DNA of 9,867 bases, from NCBI GenBank assembly GCA_913045395.1, contig CAJWPV010000025.1, forward strand, positions 1 to 9,867. Reading direction: 5' to 3'. The position numbers were made by a program, and so were the translations under genes. Under the pieces are notes generated by a model. The model saw only the letters and a list, made by a program, of their open reading frames with translations, was not told where the DNA came from and made no database searches. Positions 1 to 6,646 of the stretch are shown piece by piece. Within the stretch, counting starts at the first letter, position 1; every line of letters begins with the position of its first letter. The stretch is from an uncultured Verrucomicrobiota bacterium (GTDB lineage: Bacteria > Verrucomicrobiota > Verrucomicrobiia > Limisphaerales > UBA1096).

Positions 1-43
1 TGGAGCTAAAAGGCTGTTTTAACCGAAAAACAAAGAAGTCTGG

Positions 44-80
44 ATCAGTTCTGCATGATTCTAAATCAGTTTTGCATGAT
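44..80. repeat. Two direct copies of a 16-bp motif spanning a gene's stop codon
   Basis: ATCAGTTYTGCATGAT occurs at 44-59 and again at 65-80 with one mismatch (C/T), a 21-bp period. Read on the minus strand, both copies encode Ile-Met-Gln-Asn-stop in the same frame. The inner copy is the true end of the DUF1549/DUF1553 gene; the outer copy lies just beyond its stop. The five bases between copies are not repeated. This looks like a small tandem duplication of the gene's 3' end. Confidence 0.8.
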
Positions 81-2345
81 GGCTTCGTCTAGGTTGAGGA
101 TGGTGTTCGCCACCAGCGAGTAGGCGGCCAGTTGGGCGGCGGGCAGCCCCGGGTCGCGCGGTCGTTCGCCCACGGACAAAAGCTGGCTGGCCGCCTTCTC
201 GTTCTCCCGGAAATCCTTTTGGTAAAACCGGAAATCCTTCATCAACAAATCGAGTTCCGCCCTGCTCGGCGTGCGGCTGATCACGCGCCGGAACGCCTCC
301 GCCACGCGCTGGCGCGGACGCTGGCCCCTCGGTTTCATCATCCGTTCGCCGAGGAACCGCGCCGCCTCCACAAAGGTTTTGTTGTTCATCATCGTCAACG
401 CCTGCAGCGGCGTGGTGGTGTGATCGTTTCGCACGATGCATATTTCACGCGCGGCGGCGTTGAAGGTCATCATCGTGGGCGGCGGCACTGTCCGCCGCCA
501 GTAGGTGTACATGCCGCGCCTGTAAATCTTGTCGCCCTTGTCCTGCTTGTAGCTCGCGTTGGAGATACTGCGCCAAATGCCCGGCGGCATGTACGGCTTC
601 ACAGATGGCCCGCCGATTTTTCCATTCAGCAAATCGCTAGTGAACAGTGCCGCGTCGCGAATGGCATACGGCGTGAGGCGCTTGCGCGGCCCACGGGCGA
701 GCAGTCGGTTTTCGGGATCGTGCTTCAGCGATGCAGACGATGCGGATGAACTTTGCCGGTAGGTGGCGCTGGTGACAATGAGCTTGTGCATCGCCTTCAT
801 GTCCCAGCTGCGCCGGATGAACTCCGTGGCCAGCCAGTCGAGCAGCGCCGGGTGACTCGGCAACTCGCCCTGCACGCCGAAGTTCTCACTCGTCTTTACG
901 AGGCCGAGACCGAAGTAACGCTGCCACATGCGGTTTACTGTCACGCGCGCGGTGAGCGGATGCGCCGAATCCACCAGCCACTGCGCGAGGCCAAGGCGGT
1001 TGCGCGGCCATTGATCATTCCATAAGCTGAGCACCGGGGGTGTGGCCGGATGCAGCCGCTCCGACTTGTCCGGTTGGTCATACACGCCGCGCTCGAGTCG
1101 ATACGTTTCGCGTGGCTTTGCCAGTTCGTGCAGCACCATCACCGTATCTGGCGTGCCGGGTTGCGGACGTGGCACTGAGGTTTGCACCACCTTGATTTTC
1201 ATCGGCGCGGGCACCACGAACTTGGTCTCCTGCGCCGACAGGTTCGGCCAACTCTTGGGCACCTTGATGAACGGCGGGCTGTTGCCATTGTTCGGCCCAA
1301 GGCCGGCCTCGTCGATGTTGTTGAAGAAGGCGAAAAGCCGGTAGAAGTCCTTTTGCGTGACTGGGTCGAACTTGTGATCATGGCAGCGCGAGCAGGTGAG
1401 CGTAAGCCCGAGGAACATCGTGCCCATAGTCTCTACGCGGTCAGCCACGTATTCGACGATCCATTCGTCTGGAATCGACCCGCCCTCGGAGTTGATGCGG
1501 TGGTTGCGGTTGAAGCCGGTGGCCACCTGCGTGAAAAAGTTTTTGTCCGGAATTAGGTCACCCGCCATCTGCTCGGTGATGAACCGGTCGAATGGCATGT
1601 TATCATTGAGCGTCTTGATCAGCCAATCGCGCCACACCCACATGTAGCGCAGTCGGTCGTTCTGGTAGCCGTCGGTGTCCGCGTAGCGCGACGCCTCCAT
1701 CCAGCCTAGCGCCATGTGCTCGCCGTAACGCGGCGAGTCAAGCAGGCGATCCACCGCCCTCGCGTAGGCCTCGGGCGAATCATCGTCCAGGAATGCGTCG
1801 AGTTCTCCCAGCGTTGGCAGCAGTCCGGTGAGATCCAGCGCCACGCGACGGAGCAGGGTGGCCCTGTCGGCCTCGGGGGATGGCACGAGCCCCTCGCGCT
1901 CGAGCCGTGCCAGCACGAAACGATCGATGCCGTTGTGCGGCCAGCCGGCATCTTGCACCTTGGGCAAGCGTGGCCTCTTAGGCGGCACAAAGGCCCAGTG
2001 CCGGTCGTCGCTTGGCCAGGAGCCACCGGCCTGGAGCCAGTTCACGAGCTTGGCCCTATCCTTGTCACGCAACGGGCGGTTGGAGTCCGCCGGCGGCATA
2101 CGCTCTTTCTGGTCATTGCTCGTGAGCCGATGCAGCATTTCGCCGCCCGTCAGCACGCCGGACTCCATCGCCGCTGCGCGGTCGTGCAGGCGTAGCTTGG
2201 CCTTGCGGGCCTTGGCGTCGGGGCCGTGGCAATGGTAGCAGGCATCCGACAACACCGGTCGAATGTCGCGGGCAAAGTCCAGCTCCGCCCCCTGTACCGT
2301 GCTGCTAAGGAAAACTGCTGCCAAAATGGAGATGACACGCGCCAT
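66..2345 (-). CDS. Secreted PSCyt1-DUF1549-DUF1553 (PSD1) multidomain haem protein
   Basis: Member of the planctomycete/verrucomicrobial surface-protein family that joins a planctomycete-type cytochrome c domain to DUF1549 (PSCyt2) and DUF1553 (PSD1). The exact biochemical role is unknown; family genes often sit beside sulfatases and glycoside-degrading genes. Numbered from the ATG at 2345 (759 aa): signal peptide at about 1-19, ending before AELDF; PSCyt1 at about 25-105 with a CxxCH haem site at 36-40 and an RMPP motif at 82-85 that may supply a Met ligand; DUF1549 at about 140-340 with a second CxxCH at 318-322; DUF1553 at about 450-705. There is no LamG-like insert between DUF1549 and DUF1553, so it is one of the shorter forms. 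A GTG at 2357 would add four residues; neither start has a clear ribosome binding site. It is divergent from the DUF1080-sulfatase-esterase operon. The usual DUF1501 partner is not visible downstream. Family identity is secure; function is inferred. Confidence 0.93.
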   Translation of the reverse strand: MARVISILAAVFLSSTVQGAELDFARDIRPVLSDACYHCHGPDAKARKAKLRLHDRAAAMESGVLTGGEMLHRLTSNDQKERMPPADSNRPLRDKDRAKLVNWLQAGGSWPSDDRHWAFVPPKRPRLPKVQDAGWPHNGIDRFVLARLEREGLVPSPEADRATLLRRVALDLTGLLPTLGELDAFLDDDSPEAYARAVDRLLDSPRYGEHMALGWMEASRYADTDGYQNDRLRYMWVWRDWLIKTLNDNMPFDRFITEQMAGDLIPDKNFFTQVATGFNRNHRINSEGGSIPDEWIVEYVADRVETMGTMFLGLTLTCSRCHDHKFDPVTQKDFYRLFAFFNNIDEAGLGPNNGNSPPFIKVPKSWPNLSAQETKFVVPAPMKIKVVQTSVPRPQPGTPDTVMVLHELAKPRETYRLERGVYDQPDKSERLHPATPPVLSLWNDQWPRNRLGLAQWLVDSAHPLTARVTVNRMWQRYFGLGLVKTSENFGVQGELPSHPALLDWLATEFIRRSWDMKAMHKLIVTSATYRQSSSASSASLKHDPENRLLARGPRKRLTPYAIRDAALFTSDLLNGKIGGPSVKPYMPPGIWRSISNASYKQDKGDKIYRRGMYTYWRRTVPPPTMMTFNAAAREICIVRNDHTTTPLQALTMMNNKTFVEAARFLGERMMKPRGQRPRQRVAEAFRRVISRTPSRAELDLLMKDFRFYQKDFRENEKAASQLLSVGERPRDPGLPAAQLAAYSLVANTILNLDEAIMQN

Positions 2346-2357
2346 TTTCTGTGACAC

Positions 2358-2527
2358 CGCTTGGTAGCAGGTGCCCCCCTATTTGTCATGTAAAGAATCA
2401 GCCTCATCTCCAACCGGTCGTTGCCTTTTTGAGATTCCGTGCGTACAAAGCCCGCGTGCAATTACCCCTATCCCTACTGTCGTCTTGGTGCGATGCTTAT
2501 GGCCAAGCGCAGAGGTGCCAGCGCCCT
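2358..2527. other. Divergent intergenic region
   Basis: About 170 bp separate the start of the minus-strand haem protein gene from the preferred start of the plus-strand DUF1080 gene. The plus-strand frame stays open from a GTG at 2351 through this stretch into DUF1080, but the encoded residues do not resemble a domain, so I treat it as leader. No convincing minus-strand promoter was found by eye. Confidence 0.5.
2421..2449 (+). promoter_or_regulatory. Possible sigma-70-type promoter for the DUF1080-sulfatase-esterase operon
   Basis: TTGCCT (2421-2426) and TACAAA (2444-2449) are 17 bp apart, each matching four of six bases of the -35 and -10 consensus. Transcription from here would begin near 2456 and leave a leader of about 70 nt before the GTG at 2528. 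Found by eye only, and verrucomicrobial promoters are poorly characterised. Confidence 0.25.
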
Positions 2528-3166
2528 GTGTTGAATTGCTTTTCATTAATTTTTGCGGCCATTAGTTGGCTCGCCTTGTCACCAGTCACGGGGCAGGGTG
2601 CTGACACGGAATTCAAGTCGCTATTGGCTGCCGACACACTCGACGGCTGGGAGACGATTGGCTCGGCAAAATGGAAAGTGGCCAAGGGCGAGCTTGTCAC
2701 CGGACAGGACGGTGATCCCAAGCGCTCGGGCATACTGCAAACTAAGCGGCATTACCGTGACTTTGAGCTGAAGTTGGATTTCAAGATAGACGAGCACGGC
2801 AAGTATAACAGCGGCGTGTATCTGCGACGGCCAACCGAGCGCGGGGTGGGGCGGCCGTATCAGGTAAATATCGGTCGGGGTGCCGCCGGCGAGCCGGTTG
2901 GCCTGCATCTCGACGATTGGCTTGCCAAGGGCGACGAACACGACAAAATCCGCAGGGCGCTGAAGTGGAACTCGCTGCGTATCCGAATCGTCGACTCACA
3001 CATCGAGGTTTGGCTAAACGGCAAACAGATCGTTAATTTCACCCACAAAAACCCCAAGCCGTACCTGCTCAAGCCCGGGCCGATTGCACTGCAAACCTAC
3101 GGCGCGGAAGGGCATTCCGGCTGGGTAAAGTTCCGCAACATACAGCTAAGGGATTTGTCGAAATGA
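2528..3166 (+). CDS. Secreted DUF1080 (3-keto-disaccharide hydrolase family) protein
   Basis: A single DUF1080 domain (PF06439), a concanavalin-like beta-sandwich. Some members act on 3-keto-glycosides made by partner oxidoreductases; others are uncharacterised, so the substrate here is unknown. In the 212-aa version the domain covers about 28-210, with family-typical stretches NSGVYLR (94-100), WLNGKQIVNF (162-171) and a C-terminal GPIALQTYGAEG region (184-195). The hydrophobic segment at about 4-20 followed by TGQGA looks like a signal peptide, which is why I chose the GTG at 2528. That start lacks the usual basic N-terminal residues and has only a weak AGAGG 12 nt upstream. The TTG at 2531 and GTG at 2456 are alternatives, and the frame is open back to 2351. 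The stop overlaps the sulfatase start (ATGA), which implies translational coupling. Family confidence is high; start confidence is modest. Confidence 0.88.
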   Translation: MLNCFSLIFAAISWLALSPVTGQGADTEFKSLLAADTLDGWETIGSAKWKVAKGELVTGQDGDPKRSGILQTKRHYRDFELKLDFKIDEHGKYNSGVYLRRPTERGVGRPYQVNIGRGAAGEPVGLHLDDWLAKGDEHDKIRRALKWNSLRIRIVDSHIEVWLNGKQIVNFTHKNPKPYLLKPGPIALQTYGAEGHSGWVKFRNIQLRDLSK

Positions 3167-5070
3167 GGCGGTTTATTTTGTCGTTTTTGTTGTCTCTTGG
3201 AGCGACGGTTTCCGCTGCGGAACAACCAAACATTCTCTGGATCACAGCGGAGGATATGAGTCCGGTGCTGGGGTGTTATGACGACCAATTTGCCGTGTCG
3301 CCGAACATCGATTGGTTGGCAAAGGAGAGTGTACGCTACACGCGGGCGTTTGCGAGTGCGCCGGTTTGTTCGCCTTCGAGGTCGTGCCTGATAACCGGTT
3401 GTTATCCGCCCTCCCTCAGCACACAGCAGATGCGCTCGGGCTTTGCGATCCCCAAAAGCATGCGTGGGTTTCCGGAGCACCTGCGGGCGCGCGGGTATTA
3501 CACGAGCAACAACGTGAAGACCGATTACAACACGGGCAACTATGCGGATATCATCCGGCATTCGTGGAGCGAGAGCAGCGCTACCGCGCATTGGCGCAAA
3601 CGGCCGGACAAGAAGCAGCCGTTCTTCAGCATTTTCAACCTGATGACCTCGCACCAGAGCCGTTCGATGGTGTGGCCGTACGAGCGGTTCAAGAAGGATG
3701 TGCAGAGTAGGCTATCGCTCAGCGAGATTCATGATCCGACCAAGGTGCCGTTGCCACCGTATTATCCGGACACGCCGTTGATCCGTCGCGAGCTGGCGCG
3801 CTTTTACGACTGCGTCACAGCGATGGACAAGGAGGTGGGCGCCATCCTGCAACAGCTCGAGGACGACGGCCTCGTGGACAACACGATTGTCTTTTTTTAC
3901 AGCGACCACGGCAACGGCATGCCCCGCCACAAGCGTGCTCTGCTGGACAGCGGAATGCACGTGCCGCTCCTGATTCGTTTCCCCAAAAAATGGCAGCACC
4001 TCGCCCCCGGCAAACCCGGCACCACCACCACCCGCCTCGTGAGTTTTGTGGACTACGCGCCCACCATGCTGAGCCTCACCGGCATTCCTATTCCCGAGGC
4101 CATGCAGGGTGCGCCATTCCTCGGGCCCAAGGCCGCCGCGCCGCGCCGTTACGTGTACGGCCACCGCGATCGCGTGGATGAAGTGCGCGACCTCGCCCGC
4201 TCCGTGCGCGATAGCCGCTACCTCTACATCCGCAATTATATGCCGCACCTTGGCTACAACCAACCCACTGCCTGGCCGGACAGTGGCGAGATCCGCCACG
4301 ACTTTTATCGCTTGGCCAAGCGCGAGACGATGAGCGCCGCCCAGTGGCACTTTGCCGCTCCCACGCGGCCGGTCGAGGAGTTGTACGATTGCGAGGTAGA
4401 CCCGCTCAACTTAAGCAACTTGGCCAAGTCGGGAAAACATCGGGACATCCTTAAACGCCTTCGCGCGGAACACCTTCGTCACATCGCGGCTACGGCCGAC
4501 CTTGGCTTTTTGCCAGAGAGCGAGGCATGGGAACTGTTCACCAAGCAAACAGGCTGGAAGCTTGGCCAGGCTGGTAGGGTGCCGTTAGCTGGCATCCACC
4601 AAGCCGCTGCCCAAGTCGGCGTTGCGAGCGAGCGAGTGTTTTTGAAAAACCTGGATTCTGACAACCCGACCATTCGTTACTGGGGCGCGATTGGGTTGGC
4701 CGTGAGTCCGAAAATCTCCGGCTTGGCCAAACGCAAATTACGACGAAAGATCAGCGATCCATCAGCGGCCGCGCGGATTGAGATCGCCAACGTCCTCGCG
4801 ACTCACGGCGACATTCAGAACGCACTACCGGCATTGATCGAGGCAACGCAACATGAAAATCTCATCGTCGTGACCCACGCCTCCCGGGTCATCGAGTTGC
4901 TCGGCAAAAAGGCGAAGAGTGCAAAATATGCAATGCAAGAAGCCCTCAAACGCGCAGACAAAATCCGCCCGCCGAACACACCGGCGACCATCGTCTTGCC
5001 CGGCGACAAGGATTTGGCCATGTTCGTTTCCTTTTCCTGTCGTGCTTTTTTGAACAGGTTGGACGAGTAA
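3163..5070 (+). CDS. Secreted type I (formylglycine) sulfatase with C-terminal HEAT-like repeats
   Basis: Hydrolyses sulfate esters or sulfamates, probably on a polysaccharide outside the cytoplasm. The 635-aa protein has a signal peptide (about 1-18, cleavage after VSA) and an alkaline-phosphatase-fold sulfatase domain (about 21-430). The CSPSR motif at 69-73 begins the signature; Cys69 should be converted to formylglycine. Further active-site candidates are Glu30-Asp31, His164, Asp248-His249 (metal) and Lys257. The region around the signature recalls heparan N-sulfatase-like sulfatases, but I do not assign a subfamily. Residues about 470-600 form helical HEAT/armadillo-like repeats, a fusion seen in PVC sulfatases, perhaps for binding. 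No maturase (FGE or anSME) is encoded here. Start ATG at 3163 overlaps the DUF1080 stop by 4 nt. Second gene of the plus-strand operon. Confidence 0.94.
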   Translation: MRRFILSFLLSLGATVSAAEQPNILWITAEDMSPVLGCYDDQFAVSPNIDWLAKESVRYTRAFASAPVCSPSRSCLITGCYPPSLSTQQMRSGFAIPKSMRGFPEHLRARGYYTSNNVKTDYNTGNYADIIRHSWSESSATAHWRKRPDKKQPFFSIFNLMTSHQSRSMVWPYERFKKDVQSRLSLSEIHDPTKVPLPPYYPDTPLIRRELARFYDCVTAMDKEVGAILQQLEDDGLVDNTIVFFYSDHGNGMPRHKRALLDSGMHVPLLIRFPKKWQHLAPGKPGTTTTRLVSFVDYAPTMLSLTGIPIPEAMQGAPFLGPKAAAPRRYVYGHRDRVDEVRDLARSVRDSRYLYIRNYMPHLGYNQPTAWPDSGEIRHDFYRLAKRETMSAAQWHFAAPTRPVEELYDCEVDPLNLSNLAKSGKHRDILKRLRAEHLRHIAATADLGFLPESEAWELFTKQTGWKLGQAGRVPLAGIHQAAAQVGVASERVFLKNLDSDNPTIRYWGAIGLAVSPKISGLAKRKLRRKISDPSAAARIEIANVLATHGDIQNALPALIEATQHENLIVVTHASRVIELLGKKAKSAKYAMQEALKRADKIRPPNTPATIVLPGDKDLAMFVSFSCRAFLNRLDE

Positions 5071-5074
5071 GCCA

Positions 5075-6601
5075 ATGCTCCGGTTACTAGAAACCACCTT
5101 CGCAGGAGTTGCTTTTTTATTCGCTGGGGATCTTTTCGGGGCACTTCAACCCGCTAAGGTTTTCTCCGACAACATGGTGTTACAGCAGGGGGTGTCGGTA
5201 CCGTTTTGGGGAAGAGTTGATATCGGAGCCAATGTTCTCGTTGAGTTTGCTGGGCAACGTGCTGAGGCGAAGGCGGATAATGCCGGACGGTGGAAGTTGG
5301 AGTTTGAGCCATTAAGCGCGAGTGCAGAAGGACGCCTGCTCTCAATTCGAAGCGGCAACGAAAGTCTACTTTATAAAAATGTCGTGGTGGGGGAGGTGTG
5401 GTTTTCCGGTGGACAATCGAACATGGCGTATAGTGCTGGCAGCATGGCCAAGCGATTGGCCAAGGGGAAGGCGTTGGTCGATGCAGCAGATTATCCGGGC
5501 ATCCGGTTTCGGAAAGTGAATGAGAAAAATATGCCAATGCCGCAGGAGGATTTGAAAGGAGGGAGTTGGTTCGTGTGCACGCCGAATTCGGTGAAGGCTT
5601 TTTCAGCGGTTGGATTTATCTTCGCCCGAAGGTTGCAGGAGAAACTCAAAGTGCCGATTGGCATCATTGATTGTTCCTGGGGCGGCACGCCGATTGAGCC
5701 TTACATTCCTGCTGGGGCGTTTACCGGGCATCCTACATTGGAGCGCCTAGCCAAGTTGTCGGAGACGAGGGACTTTGAGGCTATCAAGGCCATGCGGGGA
5801 GGGACGTTTGTTCGCAGTGACGCTTGGCTCGCCGGGGCAATTTACAACGCTCGAATCGCTCCCGTTGTTCCGTATGCGATTCGCGGTGCCATTTGGTATC
5901 AAGCCGAGTCCAACTGCGGTACGGGTGAAGACCCACGTGATTATGCCCACAAAATGCGGGCACTTATTCAAGGCTGGCGAGGTGCTTGGGGGCGTCCGGA
6001 TTTGCCGTTTTATTATGTGCAGCTACCCCAGTGGCGTAGCTACGCATGGACGTATGCCCGCGAGGAGCAACGGCGCGCGATGGATGTGCCGGACACAGGG
6101 ATGGCGGTAACAATCGATTTAGATTTTAACAACGATATTCATCCGCCAAACAAAATCGATGTGGGGGAGCGTCTGGCCCGATGGCCTCTGGCCAAGGTTT
6201 ACAGGCATTCTACACCTTATAGTGGGCCGACGTTTCGATCTGTGAAGCGTGTCGGGAATGTTTTGTCTGTGCTGTTCAATAATGTGGATGGAAGATTGAT
6301 TGTTGGCCAAGCGGGTGTAGGTCAGGTGATAGAGATCAAAGGAGGTAAATTATTTGGATTTGAATTGGCCGATGAAGGAGGGGGGTGGCATGTAGCAAAT
6401 GCGGTTATTCGTGGTAACACGGTTGCTGTCAGTAGTGCTGAATTGAACGAACCAAGGGCGGTTCGGTACGCTTGCCATCCACAAGCACCAGAAGACAAAC
6501 AGTGGAATCTTTACAACGGAGCCAAACTTCCGGCCTCCCCTTTTTGCTCCGATTGGAGCCTGATGCCGTACGACCCCAAACAAAACCCAATGCCGAAATA
6601 A
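5075..6601 (+). CDS. Secreted sialate O-acetylesterase-type SGNH esterase
   Basis: Carbohydrate O-acetylesterase of the sialate O-acetylesterase/SASA family (PF03629 type), predicted to remove acetyl groups from glycans. The 508-aa protein has a hydrophobic signal peptide (about 8-23), an N-terminal beta-sandwich (about 25-105), an SGNH hydrolase domain (about 105-370) and a C-terminal beta-rich domain. The nucleophile motif GQSNM lies at 113-117 (Ser115), an oxyanion-region WYQAESN at 274-280, and the Asp/His block NDIHP at 353-357 (Asp354, His356). Its ATG is 4 nt after the sulfatase stop, so the two are co-transcribed. It is visibly richer in A/T than the sulfatase, especially from about 6100 on, and may have a different history. 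The name reflects the family; xylan or other glycan acetyl groups are as likely as sialic acid. Confidence 0.92.
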   Translation: MLRLLETTFAGVAFLFAGDLFGALQPAKVFSDNMVLQQGVSVPFWGRVDIGANVLVEFAGQRAEAKADNAGRWKLEFEPLSASAEGRLLSIRSGNESLLYKNVVVGEVWFSGGQSNMAYSAGSMAKRLAKGKALVDAADYPGIRFRKVNEKNMPMPQEDLKGGSWFVCTPNSVKAFSAVGFIFARRLQEKLKVPIGIIDCSWGGTPIEPYIPAGAFTGHPTLERLAKLSETRDFEAIKAMRGGTFVRSDAWLAGAIYNARIAPVVPYAIRGAIWYQAESNCGTGEDPRDYAHKMRALIQGWRGAWGRPDLPFYYVQLPQWRSYAWTYAREEQRRAMDVPDTGMAVTIDLDFNNDIHPPNKIDVGERLARWPLAKVYRHSTPYSGPTFRSVKRVGNVLSVLFNNVDGRLIVGQAGVGQVIEIKGGKLFGFELADEGGGWHVANAVIRGNTVAVSSAELNEPRAVRYACHPQAPEDKQWNLYNGAKLPASPFCSDWSLMPYDPKQNPMPK

Positions 6602-6622
6602 GAAACGAGCATTGCTCGTTTC
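6602..6622. terminator. Hairpin between convergent genes, probable terminator
   Basis: GAAACGAGC-ATT-GCTCGTTTC is a perfect 9-bp stem with a 3-nt loop, starting on the base after the esterase stop. On the minus strand it is followed by TTATTT, a short T-rich tail that suits Rho-independent termination of the citrate synthase transcript. On the plus strand no T-tract follows, so for the esterase operon it may act only as an mRNA end stabiliser. Confidence 0.6.
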
Positions 6623-6646
6623 ATGAAGATTGGTCAGGCGCTTGGC

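Noticed and set aside
44..80. Direct repeat as a target-site duplication or attachment site
   Set aside because: Only five bases lie between the copies, no integrase or transposase is nearby, and both copies keep the reading frame of the gene end.
132..749. Long plus-strand open frame antisense to the haem protein gene
   Set aside because: Arginine/histidine-rich composition with no domain; it is the complement of a well-supported gene in GC-rich DNA.
2351..2527. Upstream extension of the DUF1080 frame as real coding sequence
   Set aside because: The residues are not domain-like and would place the hydrophobic signal segment more than 60 residues from the N-terminus; a start near 2528 explains export better.
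3712..4350. 212-codon minus-strand open frame inside the sulfatase gene
   Set aside because: Low-complexity Val/Ala/Gly/His sequence lying opposite conserved sulfatase residues; a shadow frame.
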